From Candidatus Mailhella merdavium (GTDB lineage: Bacteria > Desulfobacterota > Desulfovibrionia > Desulfovibrionales > Desulfovibrionaceae), in assembly GCA_019119045.1 (NCBI GenBank), contig DWXS01000042.1, positions 62,001-126,000 on the forward strand: a DNA stretch of 64,000 nucleotides, read 5' to 3'. Made by a program: the position numbers and the translations under genes. Shown in pieces: positions 54,671 through 62,846 of this stretch. Position 1 is the stretch's first letter. Each line of letters opens with the position of its first letter. The notes below the pieces were generated by a model. It had not been told where the DNA came from. It did no database searches and saw only the letters and a program-made list of their open reading frames with translations.

Positions 54671-55402
54671 ATGACTGAAGACTGTACTCCGTCCCCCTCT
54701 CCGGAGGTCTCGTCCGGACAGGCCGAATCCTCATTCAACAGAAAACGCCATTCCCGCCGACGCTCACGGCGGGGAAAAAGCGACGCATCAAAACACGACA
54801 GTCTGCCCGGAGAACCGATTCTCGAGGCATGGCCGGACGCTCCGCCTGCGCTCAGCAAAGAGGAAATCAATCAGCTCCCCATTCGTGCCTACAGTGGAGA
54901 AATATGCCTGATCCGCACGGAAGAGGATCTGGATCGCGCGCTCAATCTTCTCTGGAAGGAAAAGGTTCTCGGCTTTGATACGGAAACACGTCCGGTCTTT
55001 ACCAGAGGCAAAAGCGGTAATCCTGCCCTGCTGCAACTCGGCGGCGAAAGCTGTGTCTATCTTTTTCAACTGAACTGCGTGCCTTTTGGGGAAGCTCTGG
55101 CGGATCTGCTGGCCAATCCGCACATCATCAAGACGGGCGTGGCTGTGCGCGACGATCTCCGCGCGCTTGCCCGTCTGCATGATTTTACTCCGGGCGGCGC
55201 CGTGGATCTCGCGCATCTTGCCCGCGCGCGCGGGGTGCGTGCCCAGGGGCTGCGCTCGCTTGCCGCCGCGCTGCTGGGCTTCCGGATCAGCAAAAGTGCG
55301 CAGTGTTCCAACTGGGAAAAGGAAGAGCTGACCCCTCGGCAGATACTCTACGCCGCCACGGACGCATGGGTAGGACGAGAACTGTATTTCAGACTGATAT
55401 GA
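54671..55402 (+). CDS. 3'-5' exonuclease, RNase D-like (DEDDy)
   Basis: 243 residues, ATG at 54671. The first 60 residues are Ser/Arg/Lys-rich (SFNRKRHSRRRSRRGKS), basic and probably disordered, suited to nucleic-acid binding. The exonuclease domain covers about 75-243: GFDTET near 98-103 (first D and E), GVAVRDDL near 156-163 and the YAATDAWVGREL signature near 226-237 with the catalytic Tyr and Asp. The HRDC domain of full RNase D is absent. It lies about 95 nt after mltG, so it may be co-transcribed. Confidence 0.88.
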   Translation: MTEDCTPSPSPEVSSGQAESSFNRKRHSRRRSRRGKSDASKHDSLPGEPILEAWPDAPPALSKEEINQLPIRAYSGEICLIRTEEDLDRALNLLWKEKVLGFDTETRPVFTRGKSGNPALLQLGGESCVYLFQLNCVPFGEALADLLANPHIIKTGVAVRDDLRALARLHDFTPGGAVDLAHLARARGVRAQGLRSLAAALLGFRISKSAQCSNWEKEELTPRQILYAATDAWVGRELYFRLI

Positions 55403-55796
55403 GCATGTCCCTGCCTCTGCGGTGAACGCTGCTGCCGTCCCCCCGCTGACAAAATTATCCGCTCAGATTATCAGATATTCGCACTGAAAAACTTCAGGAT
55501 AGTCCTTCCTGTTCAGAAAATTCTGCGCTCTCCCCCCCCATGAGGAAAGGCAGTATACTCAGCCCCTTCCCCGCCCGGAGAAGGCTCGGGCTATGCTGTT
55601 TTTGCCGCCGACTCTCGCAAGATTTCCGCGCAGTGTTATCAACAGGCGTCATATCGCCGGAAAAAAGCCCTTCTTTCTGAAACAGAAAGGCGTGCCGGCA
55701 ATCTGCGCCGACACGCCTTTCTCATTTTACCACGCCATTCGGACAGAGTTCAGAAAGCTCAGTATCAAAGCGTTTTGCTCCTGAACATATCTTCCG
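55403..55796. other. Intergenic region with a hairpin pair at 55673-55729
   Basis: No convincing gene. A small degenerate stretch after 55405 (GAGCATGT, later GGTGAACGCTGC) may be a decayed copy of the dispersed repeat. At 55685-55721 a long stem (GAAAGGCGTG...CACGCCTTTC, with inner CGGC/GCCG) is followed by TCATTTTACC, a possible plus-strand terminator. The overlapping hairpin CTTTCTG-AAA-CAGAAAG (55673-55689) shares the GAAAG bases, so the two folds exclude each other. This could be the 3' end of a small RNA. Confidence 0.4.
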
Positions 55797-55939
55797 AGCC
55801 TGCCCTGCCGGTCACGTCTGTACACGCCCTGTGGGCTGCCCTCTGGCTGGCTACGCCGCAAGTGCCTTGAGACTGCTCCGGACCTCACGCCAAAGTCTCG
55901 CTTCGCCTGCCTCCGGGAGCATGTTCGTTTTGAACATGC
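55797..55939 (-). repeat. Dispersed intergenic repeat, copy D
   Basis: Read on the minus strand it opens with GCATGTTC-AAAAC-GAACATGC (palindrome, 55919-55939), then CTCCCGGAGGCAGGCGAAGC / GAGACTTTGG, GTCCGGAGCAGTCTC, ACTTGCGGCGTAGCCAGCC and GGGCAGCCCACAGG. It matches copy A most closely. Its head lies 9 nt past the stop of the minus-strand acetyltransferase gene, in the same orientation as that gene. Confidence 0.78.
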
Positions 55940-55948
55940 GCTATAAGC

Positions 55949-56428
55949 CTATTCTCCTGCCATATGACGCAGGCTCTCTCCCGTCAGACGCCAGGTCGTC
56001 CATTCTTCCATGGGAACGGCTCCCTGTGCCCGATAGAAGGCAATGCTCGGGGCATTCCAGTCCAGACATGCCCACTCCAGACGTCCGCATCCGCGTTCCA
56101 GCGCAATGCGCGCCAGCTCCCGCAGCAGGGCCTTGCCAGTTCCCTGCCCCCGCGCCTCCGGCCGTACGAACAGATCTTCCAGATAAATACCGGCCCGCCC
56201 GAGGAAGGTCGAAAAATTGTGAAAGAACAGGGCAAAGCCCACGATCTTTCCGGCAAGCTCCGCAAGAAGAACCTCCGCTCTGCCGCGCTCAAAAATCCAT
56301 TTTTCCAGAAGCTCCGGTGTCGCCACCACCTGATCGCTCATATGTTCATATTCGGCAAGCTCGCCGATAAATTCCAGAATCACAGGAACATCGTCCCGCG
56401 TTGCCCGGCGAATCACAATATCGCTCAT
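55949..56428 (-). CDS. GNAT-family N-acetyltransferase (diamine acetyltransferase-like)
   Basis: 159 residues, AAGGA 8 nt before the ATG. GNAT fold with IVIRRATRDDVPVILEFIGELAEYE at 4-28, IYLEDLFVRPEARGQGTGKAL near 84-104 (acetyl-CoA loop) and EWACLDWNAPSIAFYRAQGA near 118-137. The EYE and DWN motifs resemble spermidine/spermine or thialysine N-acetyltransferases (SAT-like). The substrate is inferred only. Single gene; repeat copy D follows it. Confidence 0.85.
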   Translation of the reverse strand: MSDIVIRRATRDDVPVILEFIGELAEYEHMSDQVVATPELLEKWIFERGRAEVLLAELAGKIVGFALFFHNFSTFLGRAGIYLEDLFVRPEARGQGTGKALLRELARIALERGCGRLEWACLDWNAPSIAFYRAQGAVPMEEWTTWRLTGESLRHMAGE

Positions 56429-56510
56429 GAATCAGTCCTTTCTCTGTTTTCCGGCGGAGTATCCCGCATCATACATGAAGGGCAGAATATACCATTATCC
56501 CCCGTTCACG

Positions 56511-56542
56511 AAAAGAGCCTCCCCACGGCGTCCGTGAAGAGG
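56511..56542 (-). terminator. Probable terminator of copA
   Basis: On the minus strand an 11-bp stem (56518-56528 with 56532-56542, including two G-T pairs) is followed by CTCTTTT. It lies about 200 nt after the copA stop within the 317-bp gap before the acetyltransferase gene. No gene was seen in that gap. Confidence 0.5.
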
Positions 56543-56745
56543 TTCCCTTTCAAGGTGCAGCATCAGGAACACCAGTGGGGAACAGATACTTTTCCTGCTT
56601 CAATGGTGCCTCACGGCTCCGAAGGTCTGAGGCCTCTTTCCGGCAGACACGCCCAGGCGGAGAACTTTCAGAAAGAATACCTTCCAGCCCTGGAGCATGG
56701 AACAGAGCGCAGTCGCCCGACACTTTTCAGATAAGGTGCAGACGT

Positions 56746-59112
56746 TCAGCTTTTGGCTCCGAGGGGCTGCTCCGTTCCGAAACGGCGCAGACGCAGGGCA
56801 TTGAGAACCACGGATACGGAAGAAAGAGCCATGGCCGCGCCGCCCAGCATGGGAGACATTCCCGGCCCGCCGAAAAGCAGCAAGGCCCCGGCCGCTATGG
56901 GCACCAGAAGAATATTGTAGGCAAAGGCCCAGAACAGGCTGAGTTTTATATTCGCCAGCGTAGCGCGGCTCAGATCCAGCGCGGTAATGACTCCCGGCAG
57001 GCCGCGCAACAAAACCATGTCGCCCGCCTCCATGGCCACATCAATACCCGATCCCATGGCCATACCCACATCGGCGCGGGCAAGCGCGGGGGCGTCGTTG
57101 ATACCGTCGCCGACCATGCCGACATGCAGGCCCTTTGCCTGCATATCCGCAATCACGGCATCCTTGCCGTCCGGCAACACGTCGGCAATGACTTCCTCCA
57201 CACCGGCGCGAGCCGCCACGGCGCGGGCAGTACGGGTATTGTCGCCGCTGAGCAGCACCACCCGCAGGCCCCTGTCCTTCAGTGCCTGAACCAGACGCGG
57301 ACTTTCTTCCCGCAGAGGATCCGCCAGAGCAAGCCCTCCCGCATATCTGCCGTCCACGGCAAGCAGCAGAGGCGTTTGACCTTCGTCAGCCAGAGAAGCC
57401 AGCAGACCGCCTTCCAGCCCTGCGGGAAGTTCTACACCTCCTTCGCGCAACATGGCGGCATTTCCCAGCAGCACGCGATGAGGCAGAGGGCCGTCTCCGA
57501 CAAGTCCCTGAACGCCCCTGCCGCTTACAGCCTTGAAATCGTCAACCGGCAAAAGCGACAGACCGGCTTCCTTTGCGGCATCAAGCAATGCGCGGGCCAG
57601 AGGATGCTCGGAAACAGACTCCAGCGAGGCCGCAAGACGCAGCATGGTCTGTTCGTCCGGCCCCGTTCCTCCTTTCGTTCCGCTTTCTGCGGGATGTATC
57701 CCCACCAGACGGGGCGCGCCCTCGGTCAGCGTACCTGTCTTGTCAAAAACCATTGTATTGAGATGCCCGGCATTCTCCAGCGCGACCCCGCTTTTGATCA
57801 GTACTCCGAGCTGCGCGCCGCGCCCCGTAGCCACCATGATCGACATGGGCGTAGCCAGACCGAGCGCGCAGGGGCAGGCAACAACCAGAACCGCCACAAA
57901 AATGCGCAGAGCTTCCCCGAAGGGCAGATGCCCGAGGAAAAACCAGGCAAGACCGGCCAGCGTGGCAATGGCAATGATTGCAGGGACGAAATACAGACTG
58001 ATCCGATCCGCCAGTCCGGCAATGGGCGCACGCGAACCCTGCGCGTCCCGCACCAGACGGATAATGCGCGCCAGAACGGTATCCGCTCCCACATGCCGGG
58101 CCTCCATGACGAAGGCTCCGCTTACGTTCATGGTACCCGCCGCCACTTCATCCCCGGCCTTCACCTCTACAGGAACGGGTTCCCCGGTGAGACTGGACAT
58201 GTCGATGGCGGAACTTCCTTCCGCTACAATGCCGTCCACGGGAATACGCGATCCGGGGCGGATGAGCAGGCGATCTCCGGCAACGACCGCCCGAACCGGA
58301 ACTTCACGACTTTCGCCGTTCTCATCAAGCATGGTGACACTTTCCGGCGTCAGATCCATCAGCCCTTTAATGGCTTCGGAGGTGCGACGCCTCGACAGAG
58401 CCTCCAGATACTTGCCCAGAGAAATCAGCGCGATCAGCATGCCTGCCGACTCATAATACAAGCCCATGACTCCGGCATGAGCAAGCTCCGACGTGGACGC
58501 CAGCGCAATTTCAAGCGTACTCCAGAGACTGTACAGAAGGGCCGCCCCCGTTCCCATGGCGACGAGACTGTCCATATTCGGCGCACCGCGCAGCAACAGA
58601 GGAATACCGGTACGGTAGAAGTCGCGCCCCGACCACAGTATGGGCAGAGTCAGCACAAGTTGAACCAGAGCAAAGGTCAGCGGAGAGTTATGAGGATCCA
58701 GCCATGCCGGCAGAGGCATTCCCCAATGGCTGCCCATGGCGATGATCACCAGAGGCACGGCAAACACAAATTCCGTAATCAGCCTCTGCCGACGCCGGGC
58801 AAGCGCCGCGTCTGCCCGTGCCTGCTCCTCTTCCCATGCGTCATGCTCGTCGGTTTCCGGCGGAATATAGGCCGGAGTAAAGCCCAGAGAACGTATTTTT
58901 TCCTCCACCTGCCGGATGAAATCTTCTTCACCGATCCCCTGCTCCCTCAGCCAGGTCTCATCCGGTACCAGCAGCGCCGTTCCTCCCGCCAGATTCACAG
59001 ATACGGACGCCACGCCGGGCATGGCTCCGAGCGCCCGCTGCGAACGGGCGGAACATGCCGCACAGCTCATACCGTCAATCCGAAAACGCATGTTCTGCAT
59101 ATGTTCGGTCAT
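56746..59112 (-). CDS. copA: Copper-exporting P-type ATPase CopA
   Basis: 788 residues from the ATG at 59112 (GGGAGC upstream); an in-frame ATG at 59196 would add 28 residues overlapping the copZ promoter. One N-terminal metal-binding domain with GMSCAAC (C17, C20); eight predicted membrane helices; the A-domain TGE in SSLTGEPVPVE; the ion-site VACPCALGLATP near 410; the phosphorylation site DKTGTLTEG near 455; SEHPLARALL; and GDGINDAPAL near 667. This is a P1B-1 Cu(I) efflux pump of the inner membrane. The divergent gene is CopZ, sharing the 95-nt intergenic region. Confidence 0.95.
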   Translation of the reverse strand: MTEHMQNMRFRIDGMSCAACSARSQRALGAMPGVASVSVNLAGGTALLVPDETWLREQGIGEEDFIRQVEEKIRSLGFTPAYIPPETDEHDAWEEEQARADAALARRRQRLITEFVFAVPLVIIAMGSHWGMPLPAWLDPHNSPLTFALVQLVLTLPILWSGRDFYRTGIPLLLRGAPNMDSLVAMGTGAALLYSLWSTLEIALASTSELAHAGVMGLYYESAGMLIALISLGKYLEALSRRRTSEAIKGLMDLTPESVTMLDENGESREVPVRAVVAGDRLLIRPGSRIPVDGIVAEGSSAIDMSSLTGEPVPVEVKAGDEVAAGTMNVSGAFVMEARHVGADTVLARIIRLVRDAQGSRAPIAGLADRISLYFVPAIIAIATLAGLAWFFLGHLPFGEALRIFVAVLVVACPCALGLATPMSIMVATGRGAQLGVLIKSGVALENAGHLNTMVFDKTGTLTEGAPRLVGIHPAESGTKGGTGPDEQTMLRLAASLESVSEHPLARALLDAAKEAGLSLLPVDDFKAVSGRGVQGLVGDGPLPHRVLLGNAAMLREGGVELPAGLEGGLLASLADEGQTPLLLAVDGRYAGGLALADPLREESPRLVQALKDRGLRVVLLSGDNTRTARAVAARAGVEEVIADVLPDGKDAVIADMQAKGLHVGMVGDGINDAPALARADVGMAMGSGIDVAMEAGDMVLLRGLPGVITALDLSRATLANIKLSLFWAFAYNILLVPIAAGALLLFGGPGMSPMLGGAAMALSSVSVVLNALRLRRFGTEQPLGAKS

Positions 59113-59139
59113 AACATTGCTCCCGTATCCGCCGGGGTC

Positions 59140-59168
59140 TTGCCAGATGCTCCGGTCGGTCATACTAT
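59140..59168 (+). promoter_or_regulatory. Sigma-70-like promoter for copZ
   Basis: TTGCCA (59140-59145), a 17-nt spacer and TACTAT (59163-59168), 39 nt before the copZ start. The spacer is normal length, unlike the 19-20 nt spacers of CueR/MerR-controlled copper promoters, so a different copper regulator is likely. Confidence 0.55.
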
Positions 59169-59207
59169 ATTTGAAAACAACTTTCGTTTTACACAAGGAG
59201 AAATAGT

Positions 59208-59402
59208 ATGTCCACGTTGAGTGTCAAGGGCATGCGTTGCGCCCACTGCCAGAAATCGGTCGCTGAAGCCATGGAAAAAGTTCCCGGAGCCGGGCAGGTA
59301 ACGGTGGATCTGGAAGGAGGCAAGGCAAGCTGGACGGGCGAAGCTTCCGCCGAAGCCATGGCCGCCGCTATTGAAGGGCAGGGCTTTGAAGTGGTGAAAT
59401 AA
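59208..59402 (+). CDS. copZ: Copper chaperone CopZ (heavy-metal-associated domain)
   Basis: 64 residues, AAGGAG upstream. One HMA domain: VKGMRCAHCQKSV at 6-18 with the Cu-binding C11 and C14, then beta strands (VTVDLEGGKASW) and a final VVK. The motif CAHC in place of CAAC or CSNC is a minor variant. It carries Cu(I) to CopA, encoded divergently next door. Closed by a strong terminator. Confidence 0.92.
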   Translation: MSTLSVKGMRCAHCQKSVAEAMEKVPGAGQVTVDLEGGKASWTGEASAEAMAAAIEGQGFEVVK

Positions 59403-59426
59403 GTATCTGTATTTTGTTTTCCAGCA

Positions 59427-59461
59427 AAAACGGCTTCCCCGGTGAAGGGAAGCCGTTTTTG
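59427..59461 (+). terminator. Strong terminator after copZ
   Basis: A 14-bp perfect stem AAAAACGGCTTCCC / GGGAAGCCGTTTTT (59427-59440 with 59448-59461) with a 7-nt loop; the A-rich and T-rich ends make it work in either direction. Confidence 0.92.
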
Positions 59462-59727
59462 TGTTCATGGCAGGCTCTTTTCAAAAATCAGGAGGACATA
59501 TCTGCTTATCATACCCGGCGGCTTGCCGTTTCGGCTTACCACGCGGAACTTCAAACAGACCCTAAAAACTACACGAATAAAAATAACTTTATGTATATTT
59601 TATGCTGATAAATTTTTCTACATATTAATATAAATCTGTGTATAAAATTAGATAATTCTAAATATTTATAATGTATAAATCGTATTTAATATTGATGATC
59701 TATTTTTGTGTAAAATTCATCTATAAT
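59462..59727. other. AT-rich intergenic stretch between copZ and the porin gene
   Basis: From about 59560 to 59727 the DNA is very AT-rich, with repeated TATAA/TTTATA-like runs. No gene or clear regulatory site was found. It lies between the ends of two convergent genes, so it is not a promoter region for either. Confidence 0.5.
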
Positions 59728-59728
59728 G

Positions 59729-59768
59729 AAAAAACACAGTATTCCGGACAAGAGAAACTCTTCTCCGG
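59729..59768 (-). terminator. Terminator after the porin gene
   Basis: On the minus strand CCGGAGAAGAG-TTT-CTCTTGTCCGG (59744-59768, one mismatch) is followed at 59734-59729 by six T residues after a short ACTGTG gap. It lies about 27 nt past the porin stop. Confidence 0.7.
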
Positions 59769-59794
59769 CCTCCGTCAAAGCGGATTTGAAACTG

Positions 59795-61168
59795 TTAGAA
59801 AGAGTACGTGAAGTTCAGCGTGCCACGGAAGGCGTTGTCGTACCTTGTGGTTCTGATGCTTTCATCAAAGTCCGTGATCATATATGCCAGCAGGAGATTG
59901 GCCGTGAGGTTCTGATACAGCTTGTAGCTGCTCAGGAAGTCCACTTCCCAGAGAGAGTCTCCGGTGGTCAGGTAGTCCGTGGGGGCCCAATCCACCATTT
60001 TGGCAGAAATGCGATTGGTATTGTTTGTGCCCTGAATATAGCTCAGAGAAAGTCTGTGGGTCAGATCTTCGATGAAGGAAACGTTCTTCACGCCGAGTTC
60101 GACCCCCCAGGAACCTTCAGCACTGGTGCGGTCGATAGTCGGAGAGAGGAGGGCATATCCTTCATTATAAATGGCAGAAGCATCAAAGCCACCGTTTCCG
60201 GCGATGACAAGCATGCGATCGCTGCCTTCGGAATCGGCGTCGTCACCGGAGGCATACCAGCCGCGGACGAAGGGGGTAGCAAGGCTGGTCTTTATTTCCG
60301 CACCAAGAGCAGCGTACCAGCCGGAGCGTTCGGCAAGGCCGTCGGCGTCGTTGCCGCTGTACATGAAGTCAGCGGTAAACTTGAAGGGATCGAACATGGT
60401 CAGTTCGCCGCCGATACCTACCCAGTACGCGGTGGTGTTTTCGGTGGCAGCGTTGAAGCCTACTATCCCCATGCGCGCGACGTTTGTCGTGCCGGGAGTA
60501 ATTGTATTGAGGCTGCTGTCAGAGCCGATAAACCCGACCATGCCCCAGGGAGTGACCTTGAAGCTGTCGCCGGCTACATCTACCCCCAGATAGACGAGGT
60601 CAAAGCTGGAATGAGGTACATGCTCGCTTCCCCATTTGTTGACATCGGCATTGGGTCTCAACCAGCCCAGATTGACGGCCACCATGTCATTGATGGGGGC
60701 GCTCACCATCACGCCGTCAATGGCATTGCTGGAAGACAGCACTGAACTGACAAAGGTATAGGAAGGCATGGAAACTTCCTGACGGCCCATACGCACCAGA
60801 ACATCAGTGTTGGGAATCAGCCAGTCCAGATAGGCCAGACGGGCGGTCACACTGTAGCCGGGACCACCGACTCCGGCATTACCATAGGAGTACCAGTTTG
60901 GGCGGGCGTCGCCGTTTGCGACCTGCAGCTGCACGCGACCGGACAGAGCTTCGCTGGCGACAACGTCAAAGTTGATACGGACACGCTGAGCAGCATTGAA
61001 CGCACCATCGTTGGAGTCTTTATTGAGGGCGTTCTTGCCATAGAGATTATCCGTGAATGTAAAGGAGGTCAGCCACGCGCCGGACACTTTGATGTCGGCA
61101 GCAGAAGCCCCGTTCACAGCAGACAGAGTCATACCGGCAGCCAGAATAAGCGTTAAGAAACTTTTCAT
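59795..61168 (-). CDS. Outer-membrane porin (Desulfovibrio-type homotrimeric porin)
   Basis: 457 residues. The signal peptide is clear (MKSFLTLILAAGMTLSAVNGASA, cleavage before ADI). The mature protein starts DIKVSGAWLTSFTFTDNLYGKN and is built of alternating amphipathic strands with an RVRINFDV... strand, a TDVLVRMGRQEVSMP segment and a final Phe-ending strand (GTLNFTYSF), the usual outer-membrane signature. Proteins of this kind are abundant in Desulfovibrio and form general diffusion pores. A decayed IS5-family transposase lies just upstream and may have altered its promoter. Codon use is less GC-biased than that of the neighbours, as is common in highly expressed genes. Confidence 0.88.
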   Translation of the reverse strand: MKSFLTLILAAGMTLSAVNGASAADIKVSGAWLTSFTFTDNLYGKNALNKDSNDGAFNAAQRVRINFDVVASEALSGRVQLQVANGDARPNWYSYGNAGVGGPGYSVTARLAYLDWLIPNTDVLVRMGRQEVSMPSYTFVSSVLSSSNAIDGVMVSAPINDMVAVNLGWLRPNADVNKWGSEHVPHSSFDLVYLGVDVAGDSFKVTPWGMVGFIGSDSSLNTITPGTTNVARMGIVGFNAATENTTAYWVGIGGELTMFDPFKFTADFMYSGNDADGLAERSGWYAALGAEIKTSLATPFVRGWYASGDDADSEGSDRMLVIAGNGGFDASAIYNEGYALLSPTIDRTSAEGSWGVELGVKNVSFIEDLTHRLSLSYIQGTNNTNRISAKMVDWAPTDYLTTGDSLWEVDFLSSYKLYQNLTANLLLAYMITDFDESIRTTRYDNAFRGTLNFTYSF

Positions 61169-61229
61169 GATACCACACCTTAATTTAAAAGTATCACACA
61201 GTGCTGCAAGTTGAAAGACAATGCACTAA

Positions 61230-61876
61230 GACTTTTGATCTCTGTACATGCCTTCCACCATGCAGAGAACCTGCATCGGCAACTGGCACACTATATATAC
61301 TTGAATGAATAGGTGGAGAAAAAATGGTACGCTTGTCAAAGTCTTTGAGCGTTTACAACGGAAACAGTTCCTTTCCGTTACCATTACTGCTATTTCTCTT
61401 GATAGCATATGCATCAGGGGTCACCCCGATGGAATGGGGGCCTTAAAGGCAGGCCCTCAATCCATCGGGACATCCAGAGGCGGCAGGACAACCAGACGTC
61501 ATCTGGTCAGCGCGTCCGCTGAATGCCCCCTGATATGGCGTCTGCCCCCTGGAATGTATACGCCTCAGGGAAGAAAACTTCTGGAAGCTCTCGGCCCCAC
61601 GCCTGCGCCCTGTAGCATCCTTATGGATAGAGCGTATGCAGGCAACGAAACACAACTCCTGTGTCGCCGTCTGGGCCATGAACCTGTTGCCCCTCTCCAT
61701 CCTTTGCGACGCAATCCCTGAAACCAGGACAAGGAATGATAAACAGACGCAATAAGGTGGAAAGCTTGTTTCGACGCCTGAAGGGCTACAGGCACATAGC
61801 AACATGTTGCGACAAACTGGATGCCCTGTTTCTGGGGTTCATGATATTTGTCTTAATCGTTGAATTACTGAAATAG
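61230..61876 (+). pseudogene. Degenerate IS5-family transposase
   Basis: The fragments read in order as an IS5-type transposase. GNWHTIYT is followed in frame by a TGA stop at about 61302-61304 where an Arg would be expected; then MNRWRKNGTLVKVFERL, SLDSICIRGHPDGMGAL (first catalytic Asp), GPQSIGTSRGG, LMDRAYAGNE (second Asp), and a TGA at 61719 caused by a one-base shift. In the next frame INRRNKVESLFRRLKGYRHIA...FLGFMIFVLIVELLK (catalytic Glu) ends at 61876. The N-terminal third is not recognisable. No clear terminal inverted repeats were found. The element cannot encode an active enzyme. Confidence 0.88.
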
Positions 61877-61888
61877 TGTTAGCAGGCC

Positions 61889-62749
61889 CTAGTCCACAAC
61901 TTTAATGATTGCGCCCGCGCCCCAGTTGCCGAAACCTGCGTCATGAGCCTTGTTGAAAAGAGCAAATGCGCTTTCAGACACTGTCAGATTCAAGCCTTTG
62001 CTGCGGGCCATTTCACAGGCAAGGCGCATATCCTTGCGTTCCAGATCCAGCGCGAAAACAGGAGGTAAATCTCGCTTGGCAATAGAAGCGCCCGCGATCT
62101 GAAGATGGTGGCTGTTGCAGCCTGTGGCCTTGCACAGTTCCACAACTTCCTCTCCGCTCATGCCGGTTTCTTCGCCGAGACGGATACTTTCGGCTATAGC
62201 GGCCAGAATAACGCCGGACATCATATTGGTGATGAGTTTAATGGACGATGCCGCTTCCGCCGTTTTCATACGGATAGGCTGGGCAACCTTGGAGAACACG
62301 GGTTCCCACAATTTATCCACGACATCGGGCTTGCCGCCCACATACAGAATCTGTTCGCGACGCTCGGCAAACTGAGGAGTTTTGCCCTGCGTACACTGAA
62401 TGTAACCAAGCCCCAGCTCGTTGGCCGCTTTTTCCAGCTTCAGCGTGGTCGGGCCGTCAATGGTGCTGAAGTCTACATGAATAGCACCCTTTTTCATCTT
62501 TGAATACAGGCCGTTTTCACCCATCATAAGGCCGGTCACGTCATCGGGCATACGCAGGCAGGTGCAAACGACGTCGCAATCAGCCGCCTCGTCCGGGCTT
62601 GAAGCCGCTCTGCCGGTCGGGCCGGCTTCACGTGCCTTTTCTATATTTTCAGGAAGCAGGTCGTACAGCAGTACGTCATAACCCAACCGAATGATGTTGC
62701 GGGCTACGGGGCGTCCCATATTGCCCAAGCCAAGAAAAGCAAATTTCAT
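61889..62749 (-). CDS. NAD(P)-dependent beta-hydroxyacid dehydrogenase
   Basis: 286 residues from the ATG at 62749 (GGAGGA upstream); a start at 62770 adds 7 residues. The dinucleotide fold starts FAFLGLGNMGRPVARN (GLGNMG at 7-12). The HIBADH family follows with VDFSTIDGPTT near 95-105, the catalytic Lys in SIKLITNMMSG near 170, and KDMRLACEMARSKG near 235. The usual GGxxGA substrate loop reads CTQGKTPQFAE here, an unusual variant. Substrates of the family include 3-hydroxyisobutyrate, tartronate semialdehyde and other hydroxyacids; the true one is unknown. Same strand and spacing (97 nt) as the amidohydrolase-fold gene suggest one catabolic operon. Confidence 0.88.
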   Translation of the reverse strand: MKFAFLGLGNMGRPVARNIIRLGYDVLLYDLLPENIEKAREAGPTGRAASSPDEAADCDVVCTCLRMPDDVTGLMMGENGLYSKMKKGAIHVDFSTIDGPTTLKLEKAANELGLGYIQCTQGKTPQFAERREQILYVGGKPDVVDKLWEPVFSKVAQPIRMKTAEAASSIKLITNMMSGVILAAIAESIRLGEETGMSGEEVVELCKATGCNSHHLQIAGASIAKRDLPPVFALDLERKDMRLACEMARSKGLNLTVSESAFALFNKAHDAGFGNWGAGAIIKVVD

Positions 62750-62846
62750 GCCTGGTTCCTCCGTATGCAAAAGTATGGGGGGCCGGCCCGCCGAGGCGGG
62801 CCGGCATATGATGCCATATCAGACTATGACATCATGAACAGCAGAA

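Noticed and set aside
55593..55784. Short plus-strand open frame of 63 codons in the 55.4-55.8 kb gap
   Set aside because: No ribosome site, overlaps the hairpin pair, and its translation resembles nothing.
59113..59207. CueR/MerR-type copper operator between copA and copZ
   Set aside because: The best promoter pair has a 17-nt spacer, and no dyad of the CueR type lies between the hexamers.
56575..59220. 881-codon plus-strand open frame opposite copA
   Set aside because: Antisense shadow of a full, motif-complete CopA; Gln/Arg/His-rich translation without a family.
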